A stretch of DNA of 32,901 nucleotides from an uncultured Pelagibacteraceae bacterium. Its GTDB lineage: Bacteria > Pseudomonadota > Alphaproteobacteria > Pelagibacterales > Pelagibacteraceae. The notes beneath the pieces are model-generated. The model saw only the letters and a program-made list of their open reading frames with translations. It ran no database searches and had not been told where the DNA came from. Position numbers and translations under genes: made by a program. Positions 19,898 through 27,635 of the stretch are shown in pieces (the stretch's first letter is position 1; each line of letters starts with the position of its first letter). Location: assembly GCA_902513955.1 (NCBI GenBank), contig CABXOW010000013.1:1-32901 (forward strand), read 5' to 3'.

Positions 19898-20475
19898 CTG
19901 TGAGTAATACAAACAATTGTACTTAAAACTTTGTCAGAACCTGTTGATGAAAAAGTCCAATACTCATCTGTTAGACCCGATTGAACTACCATTTCTCTAT
20001 CACATCCATTTTTTTCAACAGTTAAACTGTAAAGACCAATTTGTCCTTTGCACATTTTTTTACCAAGGTGCGCTGACTGTATAGAAGTCATATCAGTCCA
20101 ACCAGACCAAATATCACAAGTTCTATCTTTACCTACACTGCCGTACGGATTTTTTACCATACCTTGATATCCAATGTGTGTTTGCAAAACATTTTCGTGA
20201 AATGGTGTCTTGTTATAGTCTGTAACGTTAGAGCAATCTTTATTTTGACCACCACCACTATTATTTGTTTGTCTAAAGATTGTACCACCATTCATTACAC
20301 ACTTCATCGCATCAGTTTGTATCCATTTAACTACCGCTTTATGGTTTTGCTTAACAACGGCTTTTTTAGCAGAACTTGTATACCCATTATAAGCAACCAC
20401 CCCTACAGCAGCAAGAATGCCTATGATGGCTACAACGACTAGGAGTTCTATTAGGGTGAAGGCTTTACGATTCAT
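19894..20475 (-). CDS. Type IV pilin-like protein A6
   Basis: 193 residues, the longest sibling, leader MNRKAFTLIELL. The first gene of the five-pilin run in island A (A6 to A2), all joined by overlaps or gaps of at most 4 bp. The variable domain has KQNHKAVVKWIQTDAMKCVM, a short Gly/Asn stretch (NNSGGGQNKD), VKNPYGSVGKDRTC and a long C-terminal extension ending SDKVLSTIVCITHR. The helix KxNHK resembles that of pilin C2 in island C. No promoter resembling those of islands B and C is found upstream (20476-20567). Confidence 0.86.
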   Translation of the reverse strand: MNRKAFTLIELLVVVAIIGILAAVGVVAYNGYTSSAKKAVVKQNHKAVVKWIQTDAMKCVMNGGTIFRQTNNSGGGQNKDCSNVTDYNKTPFHENVLQTHIGYQGMVKNPYGSVGKDRTCDIWSGWTDMTSIQSAHLGKKMCKGQIGLYSLTVEKNGCDREMVVQSGLTDEYWTFSSTGSDKVLSTIVCITHR

Positions 20476-20567
20476 ATAAAAACTCTACCAATGTTACCAG
20501 ATTTTTGCCAAACATAAATTATTTTTCAAATGTCGTTATAAACAAATAATTATTTAAGAGATGAGTC

Positions 20568-20647
20568 TTGATTTGTAATTAATAGGTCCGCGGTTCGAAT
20601 CCGTGCAGTGACACCATCGCTCAATTAAATCAACACTAATTATTTTT
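20568..20647 (+). pseudogene. tRNA-Thr 3'-half remnant, right att-like repeat
   Basis: Gap-free match to 16323-16402 (74/80). It holds the anticodon arm, variable loop, T arm and CCA but no 5' half, so no tRNA can form. Three of the six changes fall in the acceptor strand (gtgcagtgacacca instead of gtgcgggggcacca), showing loss of constraint. The rest of the gap 20476-20728 shows no gene or clear signal. Confidence 0.9.
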
Positions 20648-20728
20648 TAGAATTTTTATTTTTTTTCATAAATTAAAAAATTCCTATAATTATTGATATA
20701 GAAATTTAATATTATATATTTTATAAAA

Positions 20729-22408
20729 TTAATGGATGGCTTCGTTTTGATTGGAAATAACAGGGGTTTTTTTCTTAGCTAGTGCTTTTTTTTCAGCTCT
20801 TTCTTTTTTTCTTGTTAAGTAATTATCAAAAGCTTTAGTGCTTTTATTTGAACCATTTTTATTGTTTTGGTCTGTTGTAAATCTATCTGCATCAGACGAT
20901 GTAGCTTCCCAATTTACCATACCATCCATAGTTTCATTTCCTTGTATTGCAATGACTTGAGATTTTACGTTCGTTTTCTTTATATTATTTACTTCATTGC
21001 TCCCACTATGATGTCTAAACCCTCTAAAAGAAGTATCTTTATTTGTGTAAAGGTGGTCAATTTGTTCTAAAGTTCTTTTTTTTTGTTTATCATAATAATT
21101 TTTCATCAGCTCTGAATTGGCCCAACGTAAACATTCATAATATTCCTCATCGCTTAATTCTGTAAAATTACAACAAATTAAATCTGAGTTTAAATGTTTT
21201 CTTTCATAAAAATCTTCTGCTGGATTATCTTTGTCTAATAAACCCATTTTTATAGCATCATAATAAAGGGGCGAACCAGGATATGGCGTTACCGGTCTAA
21301 TTGTTCTTTTCTGAGCAAAATCATCATACTTGATTAAAAAATTAACTGCTTTTTCTATTGTCTCTCTATTGTCACCCTTATTTCCAAAAATGAAATTAAG
21401 ACCAGGGCTTATTCCAACTTTCAATGTGTCTTCAATACCCTGAACAATCATTTCTGGTCTAAGTCCTTTTTTCATATTATTTAAAACTGTTTGATCCACG
21501 CTTTCTATTCCATAATTGATAAATACACAGCCAGCATCTTTCATTAATTGTAATAATTCTTCACTACAATAATTTAATCTTCCGTTGCACATCCATTTAA
21601 TTGGTAAATTTCTTTTTATAAATGCTAGACATACTGCTTCCGTATGCTCAACTGATGACATTAACAGATCATCTTGGAAGGAAATATAATTAATTCCATA
21701 TTTCTTATGTACCATTTCAACTTCATCTAACAAATTTTCTGGTGTTCTCATCCTGTATCCGGGGTCCATACGATAACAAAAAGTACATTTAAAAGTGCAG
21801 CCTCGTGCTGACATTAATGGAAGTAAAAAATCTGTAGCTTGTGCTTTTGCAAACCTTTGCATTCTATAATATTCCATTGGAAATAATTCATATGGAATTG
21901 GAGGTAAATGATTTAAATTTGCAACCAAGGGCGCTCTTGGAGTTTTTCTAAGTTTACCATTTTCCAACCATGCAATTCCTGGAACATTTTCTAGAGATGT
22001 TTTATTTGTGATGGAATCCATCAATTTTGTAATTGTAACTTCTCCCTCGCCTAGCCCTACAGCATCACAACCAGATTTTTTTAAAAAAAACTCAGGCTCA
22101 GGGGTTGGACCATAACCTCCTAAAACGTAAAATGGTCGATTTTTAGAACTGTTAATAGCTTTTGATAAGCTTTTCATCTTAGCATACTGATAGTAGCCTC
22201 CAATTAGGCTAAAAACTAGGACATCAAACTTGTTTTCGTCAAGATATACTCTTAGATAATCGTCTGGCCAATGATGTTTATCTTGATTCCATATCGTAAC
22301 ATCATGTCCATCTCTTTTAACAATTGCTGCAAGGGCACCTACACCCATTGGGAATGTATGATCAAACGAACCATTATCATATACTACAAATAAAACTTTT
22401 AGTCCCAT
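20729..22408 (-). CDS. B12-binding-domain radical SAM protein (class B type)
   Basis: 559 residues. The N-terminal Rossmann-like part (about 1-135; KVLFVVYDNGSFDHTFPMGV, GHDVTIWNQD, VLGGYGPTPEPEF, GLGEGE) is a cobalamin-binding-domain fold. The radical SAM domain follows with Cys204-x3-Cys208-x2-Cys211 (ARGCTFKCTFCY), GNMK-like and C-terminal strands including NYGIESVDQ. Such enzymes use a 4Fe-4S cluster, SAM and usually methyl- or hydroxocobalamin for methylations or rearrangements; the substrate cannot be read. Residues from about 440 onward form a low-complexity Lys/Asn/Ser-rich tail ending in KKERAEKKALAKKK, not part of the family core. It is divergent from the cobalamin-riboswitch-controlled receptor gene, suggesting linked cofactor supply and use. 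Confidence 0.85.
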   Translation of the reverse strand: MGLKVLFVVYDNGSFDHTFPMGVGALAAIVKRDGHDVTIWNQDKHHWPDDYLRVYLDENKFDVLVFSLIGGYYQYAKMKSLSKAINSSKNRPFYVLGGYGPTPEPEFFLKKSGCDAVGLGEGEVTITKLMDSITNKTSLENVPGIAWLENGKLRKTPRAPLVANLNHLPPIPYELFPMEYYRMQRFAKAQATDFLLPLMSARGCTFKCTFCYRMDPGYRMRTPENLLDEVEMVHKKYGINYISFQDDLLMSSVEHTEAVCLAFIKRNLPIKWMCNGRLNYCSEELLQLMKDAGCVFINYGIESVDQTVLNNMKKGLRPEMIVQGIEDTLKVGISPGLNFIFGNKGDNRETIEKAVNFLIKYDDFAQKRTIRPVTPYPGSPLYYDAIKMGLLDKDNPAEDFYERKHLNSDLICCNFTELSDEEYYECLRWANSELMKNYYDKQKKRTLEQIDHLYTNKDTSFRGFRHHSGSNEVNNIKKTNVKSQVIAIQGNETMDGMVNWEATSSDADRFTTDQNNKNGSNKSTKAFDNYLTRKKERAEKKALAKKKTPVISNQNEAIH

Positions 22409-22540
22409 ATTGGAAATTTTTATTATATTTGAACATAAATAACAAGTTTAAATAAATTTAACTTATATAGCTATTTTTATTAACAATTTAAATTCTTGAC
22501 ACTGTTATTATTTTATTTTATCAAAAAAATATGTTGAATA

Positions 22541-22660
22541 AGTGAGTGGGAAATCAATGCGAAATTCATTGGCTGTACCTGCAACCGTATAGTCGGAGCA
22601 CCACCCAACATAGTCCGCTGTTGAATGAAGGCCAGGGAAAGTCTAGTTCTACTAATAAAA
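22541..22660 (+). ncRNA. Cobalamin riboswitch
   Basis: In the 315-bp divergent gap 22409-22723. Recognisable blocks in order: GGGAA, a stem with TCAATG-CGAAA-TTCATTG (the usual GGTGmGAATCC arm), GCTGTACCTGCAACCGTA (matching the GCUG-CCCGCAACUGUA core), a CACCACCC stretch suited to the kissing loop, and GGCCAGGGAAAGTCTAGT near the end (B12-box region). It sits upstream of a TonB-dependent receptor, the classic BtuB setting. Edges are approximate; the remainder of the gap on the left (22409-22540) is AT-rich and must hold the divergent promoters. Confidence 0.85.
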
Positions 22661-22684
22661 ATTAGCATCGGCATTAAAATAAAT

Positions 22685-22707
22685 CAATCTTGTTATTAAC
22701 AAGATTG
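22685..22707 (+). promoter_or_regulatory. Hairpin between riboswitch and receptor start
   Basis: A perfect 10-bp stem (caatcttgtt / aacaagattg) with a 3-base loop, directly before the ribosome-binding sequence agagaggtg (22711-22719) and ATG at 22724. There is no T tract, so control of translation initiation fits better than termination. Likely expression platform of the riboswitch; the alternative pairing was not worked out. Confidence 0.55.
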
Positions 22708-22723
22708 AATAGAGAGGTGTCGT

Positions 22724-24586
22724 ATGATCTTGAGATCAAGTCTATTTGTATCATTAATTATATTATTTCTATTTTCAAAAGTCAGTGCACAAATACTTGA
22801 AAATTGTAAATGGAATAATTCTAATGGCACTCCATGTGTTACAGTTAGCAAGACGCCTAATAGTTCTGATTACAATGAAATAGGCATTAACAAAAAAATT
22901 ATTACAAAACAAGAAATTATAGAGTCTGGTGCAATTGACACCAATGATATATTTAAATTAATACCAGGACTTGATGTTTTTCAATCAGGTCAGAAGGGTC
23001 AACAAACATCAATATTTACTAGAGGGTCTGAGTCTAATCACACTCTAGTGCTTTTAAATGGTATTGCTATTAACGATCAATCTACTACCGATGGTTTACA
23101 TGACTTTGGTCAAGACTTTGTACAAACAATACAGCAAATTGAAATTTATAAAGGTCCTAGTGGTGCTCATTTTGGACCAAGTGCAATTGCTGGTGCTATA
23201 AATTTTATTACTGATGTTGATTATTCAAATAGTTATTCTCTTGGTGGATTTGATAAAAGGAATAATTCTATATCAGGAAATCATACAAAAATTACAAAAA
23301 ATGGTTGGCATTTAAACTTAAAAGGTACACTGAATCAAAGTAGAACTGATAGCGCTATCGCAAAAGGAAATGAGGAGGATGAAACAAAAAATTATCAATT
23401 AAATATTAATAGTAAAAAATGGATAAATGATAATTTAAAAATTAATTCTACTTTATACTCTAGAAGAACTTTATCTGATTATGATGGGAGCGCCACAAAT
23501 GAAATTGGATATATTTCTGATAACAAAATGTATGCTCTTCAATCAGGTTTGGAATATAAAACAAAGAACTCAAATAATAATGTTACATTACACTACCATA
23601 GTTATGATAGAAATTATGAAAATGGAGGATATTTAGATGAATACTATAGTGAGGCATTAAATATAAAGCTAGAGAGCAAAATTATTGCTAATGAAAAACT
23701 TTCATTTGGATATGGAGGTCAATATAAGTACGATTGGGGTAGTTTTGAAAACCGAGGTAGCTATACCGCATCAACAAAAGGTCACGTAAAAGATTTAGCT
23801 GTATTCACAAACGCTGGGTACAAATTTAATGAAAAACAAATATTATCAATTTATACAAGGGCTGATGATCATAAAACTACAGGAAGTAATCAAAATTATA
23901 AAATAAACTTTACTCAAATTTTTGAGGACTTCAAATTAGGCTTAACACACTCAACAGGTCTTAGAAATCCATCTTTATACGAATTATATGGATCTGATAA
24001 TTTTGGAATAAGTGGAAATATACATCTTAAACCAGAAAAAAGTAAAACTAATGAAATCTTTGCAGAATATAATATTTCAAAAAAATTAAAATTTAGTTCT
24101 TCAGCCTATAGAACAACAATTTATGATCGAATAAAAACTAACTCTGCTTACTCAAAACACGAAAATAAAACAACTGATTTAAAGCAAGAGGGTATTGAAA
24201 ACGAATTATTTTTTAAAGGTATAGATAAATCCTTTTCTATATTTGCAAATTTTACAAAAAGCAGAAATGTTTCTGGTGGTCATCAATCTCGAAGACCAGA
24301 TTTAACTTACGGTTCAAATTTTACAAAAAAAATTTTATTTAAAAATTATGGCCCTTTTAATATAAATTTAAATTATAAGTTTACTGATAGATATTTAGAT
24401 TGGGATGGATCAGCAAATACATTTCAAAAAAGTACAAATCTAATAGATTTATCAATTAAAAAGAATTGGTTAGGAAACTCAATCTCTTTCAATATAACTA
24501 ATTTACTTAATGAGAGATACGAAAAACCAGCTACGTATAGCCAAGACGGTAGACAATTTAGATTTAACTTTACCAAATCATATTAG
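22724..24586 (+). CDS. TonB-dependent outer-membrane receptor, probably cobalamin (BtuB-like)
   Basis: 620 residues with a signal peptide (MILRSSLFVSLIILFLFSKV then SAQ). The plug domain (about 45-150) shows IITKQEIIESGAIDTNDIFK, IPGLDVFQSG, FTRGSESNHTLVLLNGIAIN and VQTIQQIEIYKGPSGAHFGP with SAIAGAINFIT, the typical receptor plug. The rest is a beta barrel of alternating aromatic strands, including GLRNPSLYELYG and ILLFN-type NLLNERYEKPATY, ending in an aromatic residue (RQFRFNFTKSY) as needed for BAM insertion. No clear N-terminal TonB box was pinned down. Cobalamin as ligand is inferred from the riboswitch upstream and the 22-strand family resemblance; it could also take a cobinamide-like compound. 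Confidence 0.85.
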   Translation: MILRSSLFVSLIILFLFSKVSAQILENCKWNNSNGTPCVTVSKTPNSSDYNEIGINKKIITKQEIIESGAIDTNDIFKLIPGLDVFQSGQKGQQTSIFTRGSESNHTLVLLNGIAINDQSTTDGLHDFGQDFVQTIQQIEIYKGPSGAHFGPSAIAGAINFITDVDYSNSYSLGGFDKRNNSISGNHTKITKNGWHLNLKGTLNQSRTDSAIAKGNEEDETKNYQLNINSKKWINDNLKINSTLYSRRTLSDYDGSATNEIGYISDNKMYALQSGLEYKTKNSNNNVTLHYHSYDRNYENGGYLDEYYSEALNIKLESKIIANEKLSFGYGGQYKYDWGSFENRGSYTASTKGHVKDLAVFTNAGYKFNEKQILSIYTRADDHKTTGSNQNYKINFTQIFEDFKLGLTHSTGLRNPSLYELYGSDNFGISGNIHLKPEKSKTNEIFAEYNISKKLKFSSSAYRTTIYDRIKTNSAYSKHENKTTDLKQEGIENELFFKGIDKSFSIFANFTKSRNVSGGHQSRRPDLTYGSNFTKKILFKNYGPFNINLNYKFTDRYLDWDGSANTFQKSTNLIDLSIKKNWLGNSISFNITNLLNERYEKPATYSQDGRQFRFNFTKSY

Positions 24587-24620
24587 TTGTGATTTTTTTT
24601 TAGTTTAATATAATTTATTA

Positions 24621-25109
24621 ATGAATTATTTGAAAATAAGTTTAGGAATATTTTTAATTCTTTCGGCAAGTAGATTTATTCCTCATCCACCAAATTTTAC
24701 AAGTTTGCTAGCATTAAGTTTTTATATACCTGTTATGTTAGGTTATAGGTATGTACCTGCTTTAATCATATGTCTTGCTTTAACAGATATTATTATTGGT
24801 TTTCATAATACATTATTATTTACCTGGGGAAGTATTATGTTTATAGGATTAATATCAAATTATTTTAAACAAAATATTTTTAAAAGAATGAGTGGTGCTC
24901 TACTTGGTGCCTTAATTTTTTTCATAGTAACTAATTTTGGTGTTTGGTCTTTAGGCTATTATGGATATTCTTTTGAAAATTTTATCACTTGTTACACATT
25001 AGCATTACCATTTTTTGCATATAGTTTAATATCTACTTTTATTTTCTCAGGAATTATTGAGATAATTTACAAACTTTTTAAAAAAAACTCTCAAACTTTA
25101 CAATACTAA
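24621..25109 (+). CDS. DUF6580-like small membrane protein, possible cobalamin-transport partner
   Basis: 162 residues, about five transmembrane helices. The N-terminal part SRFIPHPPNFTSLLALSFYI is the hallmark I associate with the DUF6580 family, and ALTDIIIGFHNTLLFTWGS and TNFGVWSLGYYGY are its other conserved-looking blocks. It follows the receptor gene by 34 bp on the same strand, so it should be under the same riboswitch. Its size and topology resemble substrate-binding (S) components of vitamin importers, and B12-regulated placement supports a role in moving cobalamin or a precursor across the inner membrane. That function is inference. Confidence 0.6.
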   Translation: MNYLKISLGIFLILSASRFIPHPPNFTSLLALSFYIPVMLGYRYVPALIICLALTDIIIGFHNTLLFTWGSIMFIGLISNYFKQNIFKRMSGALLGALIFFIVTNFGVWSLGYYGYSFENFITCYTLALPFFAYSLISTFIFSGIIEIIYKLFKKNSQTLQY

Positions 25110-25130
25110 GATTTTAAAAGTTTTTTCTTT

Positions 25131-25565
25131 TTAACTAGTTATAAATTTTTGTAGGTGATCAATAAGTTCTTTTTGTTCTTTAATCATAATTTTTAAAACA
25201 TCACCGATTGAAATAATTCCAACAACTTTTTTATTCTCTAATACTGGGAGATGTCTTATTCTATTTTCAATCATTAATTCCATACACTGATCAATTTTAA
25301 AATTTCTAGTAACAGTAATTAATTCTTTGGTCATAACTTCATCTAATAATGTATCTTTGCTATTCTTGCCTTTTAAAATAACCTTTCTTGCATAATCTCT
25401 TTCTGAAAATATACCTATAGGAAAATTATTATTATCAATGATAATGATTGCACCTATATTTTTTTCTGACATTAAAATAAGTGCTTGCATTACACTTTGG
25501 TCTTTTGAAATAGTCCAAATTTGTCTATTTTCATTTAGTTTTAAAAAGTTTTCTAATCTAGTCAT
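25131..25565 (-). CDS. CBS-domain pair protein
   Basis: 144 residues consisting almost only of two CBS motifs: SVMQALILMSEKNIGAIIII with FPIGIFSERDYARKVI, and ITVTRNFKIDQCMELMIENR with IRHLPVLENKKVVGIISIGD, then a short C-terminal helix. CBS pairs bind adenine nucleotides (AMP, ATP, SAM) and act as energy or cofactor sensors; the 'R/G-H-L-P-V' and 'G-I-I-S-I-G-D' motifs are intact. Stand-alone CBS proteins have no fixed partner. It is convergent with the DUF6580-like gene and 73 bp downstream of the small membrane protein gene. Confidence 0.85.
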   Translation of the reverse strand: MTRLENFLKLNENRQIWTISKDQSVMQALILMSEKNIGAIIIIDNNNFPIGIFSERDYARKVILKGKNSKDTLLDEVMTKELITVTRNFKIDQCMELMIENRIRHLPVLENKKVVGIISIGDVLKIMIKEQKELIDHLQKFITS

Positions 25566-25638
25566 AATCTTTTTCTATTAAAAAACTTTATCACTATGTT
25601 AGGAGTGTGTTAAGAATGTTTTTCAGTCAAGTAGTCTT

Positions 25639-25995
25639 TTATTTAAGTATAGCTGTTAATATTGATATAAGTGATAAAACTAGTACCCCTAAATAAAAAG
25701 GATAAAATTTATCATCAAAGGTTTTTTTAAACTTTAACTTATTTCTAAACAAACTATTGATGATGGCTATTATTAAAGGAATAAAAATAGACCCTAGTCC
25801 ATAAGCTACATTTTCTCCTGAAATCAAACTAATAGCAAAAATATAAGTTAGTGAAATGATAACTATATTTTTAGTTGTTAAATATTTTTTAAATTGAGGG
25901 TTTTGCTTTAAAATATAAATTCCTAAATATCCTGAGCCTAATAGTATAGCGATGACTATTCCTAGAATTATAATTTGCGAAATACCTATGCTCAT
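25639..25995 (-). CDS. Small integral membrane protein, unknown function
   Basis: 118 residues with four predicted transmembrane helices (IIILGIVIAILLGSGYLGIY, NIVIISLTYIFAISLI, IFIPLIIAIINSLF, YLGVLVLSLISILTAIL). No family motif recognised. It begins 4 bp after the NAD kinase stop and so is probably cotranscribed with it. The positive loop RNKLKFKKTFDDKFY separates helices 3 and 4. Confidence 0.7.
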   Translation of the reverse strand: MSIGISQIIILGIVIAILLGSGYLGIYILKQNPQFKKYLTTKNIVIISLTYIFAISLISGENVAYGLGSIFIPLIIAIINSLFRNKLKFKKTFDDKFYPFYLGVLVLSLISILTAILK

Positions 25996-25999
25996 AAAT

Positions 26000-26770
26000 T
26001 TAGCTAGTTTCTTTTCTTATTTGCTCAATTTTAATCTTTTTTTGTAGACTTCTATTTTTATCATAAAGAAGGTTAAACTTAATTTTATTATTAGTTTTTA
26101 TAGTAATTGATTTAGCATTCCTTACTTCTAAATTATCTGCAACAGCGCTTATGGGTCTTTTTGATGGATTTAAATTTGTGATAACAATTTTAGATTTATC
26201 ATTAACAATTTTACCCTTCCATCTTCTTGGTCTAAATGCACTTATAGGAGATATAGATAATTTTTTTGAATGAAGACTTAAGATAGGTCCATGTACAGAA
26301 AGATTATAAGCCGTACTTCCAGCTGGTGTCGAGACTAATACTCCATCTGAAACTAATTTTTTAATTATTTGTCTTGATCCTTGTTTAATTGACAATGAGG
26401 CTGCTTGCCTACTTTGTCTGAGTACAGAAACTTCATTTATTGCTATAGATCTTTTTGTTTGATTATTTTTATTTTTAACAATCATCTCCAAAGGTGAAAT
26501 TGAAACCATATTTGCTTTTGATAGGTTTTTAATAATATCTTTTGAAGAAAATTTATTCATTAAGAACCCATAATTTCCTGAATTAATTCCATAAAATCTT
26601 TTTTTATAATTTTTATTTTTTTTTAAAGTCCCAAGCATAAAGCCATCACCGCCAATAACAATTACAAGGTCCTTTTGTTTAAATTGATCGTTATCAATTA
26701 TTTTGGTGAGTAAATTTTTTATCTTTAATGATTTTTTATTTTTATCAGAGATTATCTGAAGCTTAGTCAT
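26000..26770 (-). CDS. nadK: NAD kinase
   Basis: Phosphorylates NAD to NADP using ATP or polyphosphate. The 256-residue length is typical of alphaproteobacterial forms. The catalytic GGDG motif (VIVIGGDGFMLGTLK, about residues 38-42) and GINSGNYGFLMN are present, as are the NE motif (AINEVSVLRQSR) and the SDGVLVSTPAGSTAYNLSVH glycine-rich motif. The start lies 4 bp after the tRNA-Leu 3' end with no terminator between, so the tRNA promoter may also serve this gene. Confidence 0.95.
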   Translation of the reverse strand: MTKLQIISDKNKKSLKIKNLLTKIIDNDQFKQKDLVIVIGGDGFMLGTLKKNKNYKKRFYGINSGNYGFLMNKFSSKDIIKNLSKANMVSISPLEMIVKNKNNQTKRSIAINEVSVLRQSRQAASLSIKQGSRQIIKKLVSDGVLVSTPAGSTAYNLSVHGPILSLHSKKLSISPISAFRPRRWKGKIVNDKSKIVITNLNPSKRPISAVADNLEVRNAKSITIKTNNKIKFNLLYDKNRSLQKKIKIEQIRKETS

Positions 26771-26774
26771 TTAG

Positions 26775-26860
26775 TGGTGCCCTCGGCCAGACTCGAACTG
26801 GCACTCCGCAAGCGGCAAGGATTTTAAGTCCTTTGTGTCTACCAATTTCACCACGAGGGC
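26775..26860 (-). tRNA. trnL: tRNA-Leu (TAA anticodon), intact copy
   Basis: An 86-nt class II tRNA on the minus strand: acceptor GCCCTCG pairs with CGAGGGC, the D arm contains TGGTGAAATTGGTAGACA, the anticodon loop CTTAAAA carries TAA, a long variable arm follows (GCCGCTTGCGG), then T loop GTTCGAGTC, discriminator A and encoded CCA. The part from the anticodon loop to the 5' end plus 68 bp upstream is repeated at 28877-28983, so this gene borders island B. Confidence 0.97.
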
Positions 26861-26928
26861 ATTAATGAATTTCATGAGTATTTATGCTAATATTTATAAT
26901 TGAACAAGGGTAATAAGTAAAATTTTTT
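26822..26928. repeat. Left copy of 107-bp direct repeat (tRNA-Leu 5' half and promoter)
   Basis: Identical to 28877-28983 at 105 of 107 positions without gaps; the only differences are two adjacent bases at 26909-26910. It starts in the anticodon loop and runs through the tRNA 5' end into the upstream promoter region. Confidence 0.93.
26879..26907 (-). promoter_or_regulatory. Putative tRNA-Leu promoter
   Basis: Minus strand TTGTTC (26902-26907), 17-bp spacer, TAAATA (26879-26884), about 19 bp before the tRNA 5' end. It is fully included in the duplicated segment and conserved in the copy at 28934-28962. Confidence 0.5.
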
Positions 26929-26943
26929 TATTTTATCTCTCCA

Positions 26944-26965
26944 TGTACAAGTCTTGTACAAGTTC
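26944..26965. repeat. Two tandem 11-bp repeats at left end of island B
   Basis: tgtacaagtct tgtacaagttc, preceded by tatctctcca and followed directly by TCCTATAAAATC (26966-26977), whose inverted copy lies at 28812-28823 near the right end. The same repeat upstream of pilin B2 forms part of a promoter; here the matching -10 position is degenerate (AAAAAT). Confidence 0.8.
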
Positions 26966-26981
26966 TCCTATAAAATCCCAC

Positions 26982-27635
26982 TTACTCCACAGCTAGTGAA
27001 GAAATAATATCCGTAAAAATTTTGTTCATTTCAATATGATTTTGATAAGAGGAAAGCTGTAATGTGTGATTAATTTTGGATCCAATTTTAGAAACTTGAA
27101 TAGTTGTAGTTGCAATATTATGATTAGAGAGGTTTATATGCTCATTTCTTGTGAGATATTGAAAATTTAGGTTATCTGCAGGAAATGTTTTACAATTAAA
27201 ATTTTGGATAATTTCATTGCTTCCTGCATTTTCTGCAACTTTTTTGTGTTTCTTTTTTATTTCTTTATTTTCGTTAATTGATTTTAGATGTATCAAGCTT
27301 AAATCACAATAAGTGTTATCCTTTACTGATTTTAAAACATCATTAGCATTATTCTTTTTAAATATATGTATATGTTCACCTGTTTTGTAAAAAATATCTT
27401 TATTAATTATTAATTCGCTTGTTTCATCAAATTTCATCTGTTGATAAATATTTGATAATTCTTTGAATTCATCTTTATTAAGATTAAATTCTTTATAATT
27501 TTTCTCTGTTAATTGGCTTAACGGAATAGCATTTTCTGGTATTTGAATTAATAAATTTGAATAATTATATGTATTCTTTGCCTCTACATTGAAATGTAAT
27601 AAACAAACAAAAAGAATTAATATTATTTTATTCAT
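26982..27635 (-). CDS. Secreted protein of unknown function, pilin-linked
   Basis: 217 residues, signal peptide MNKIILILFVCLLHFNVEA. The mature part is mixed alpha/beta with only two cysteines (TYCDLS, NFNCKTF). It includes a Lys-rich helix (NENKEIKKKHKKVAENAG) and a C-terminal helix. No family recognised. Its start overlaps the end of pilin B1 by 8 bp, so it is translated from the pilin message as the last gene of island B. Periplasmic action alongside the pilins is inferred. Confidence 0.75.
   Translation of the reverse strand: MNKIILILFVCLLHFNVEAKNTYNYSNLLIQIPENAIPLSQLTEKNYKEFNLNKDEFKELSNIYQQMKFDETSELIINKDIFYKTGEHIHIFKKNNANDVLKSVKDNTYCDLSLIHLKSINENKEIKKKHKKVAENAGSNEIIQNFNCKTFPADNLNFQYLTRNEHINLSNHNIATTTIQVSKIGSKINHTLQLSSYQNHIEMNKIFTDIISSLAVE

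Larger units (their letters stand above)
16323..20647. mobile_element. Island A: pilin-array island inserted at tRNA-Thr
   Basis: Bounded by intact tRNA-Thr on the left and a decayed copy of its 3' half on the right. It carries tandem 11-bp repeats next to the tRNA, a membrane methyltransferase-like gene and six pilin-like genes, all on the minus strand. No integrase, transposase, replication or conjugation gene is present, so it is either a remnant or a non-autonomous element. The boundary is seen in the sequence; the mode of entry is inferred. Confidence 0.7.

Noticed and set aside
17231-20475. Type II secretion or type IV pilus assembly operon
   Set aside because: Only pilin-like subunits are present; no ATPase, inner-membrane platform, secretin or prepilin peptidase is encoded in the window.
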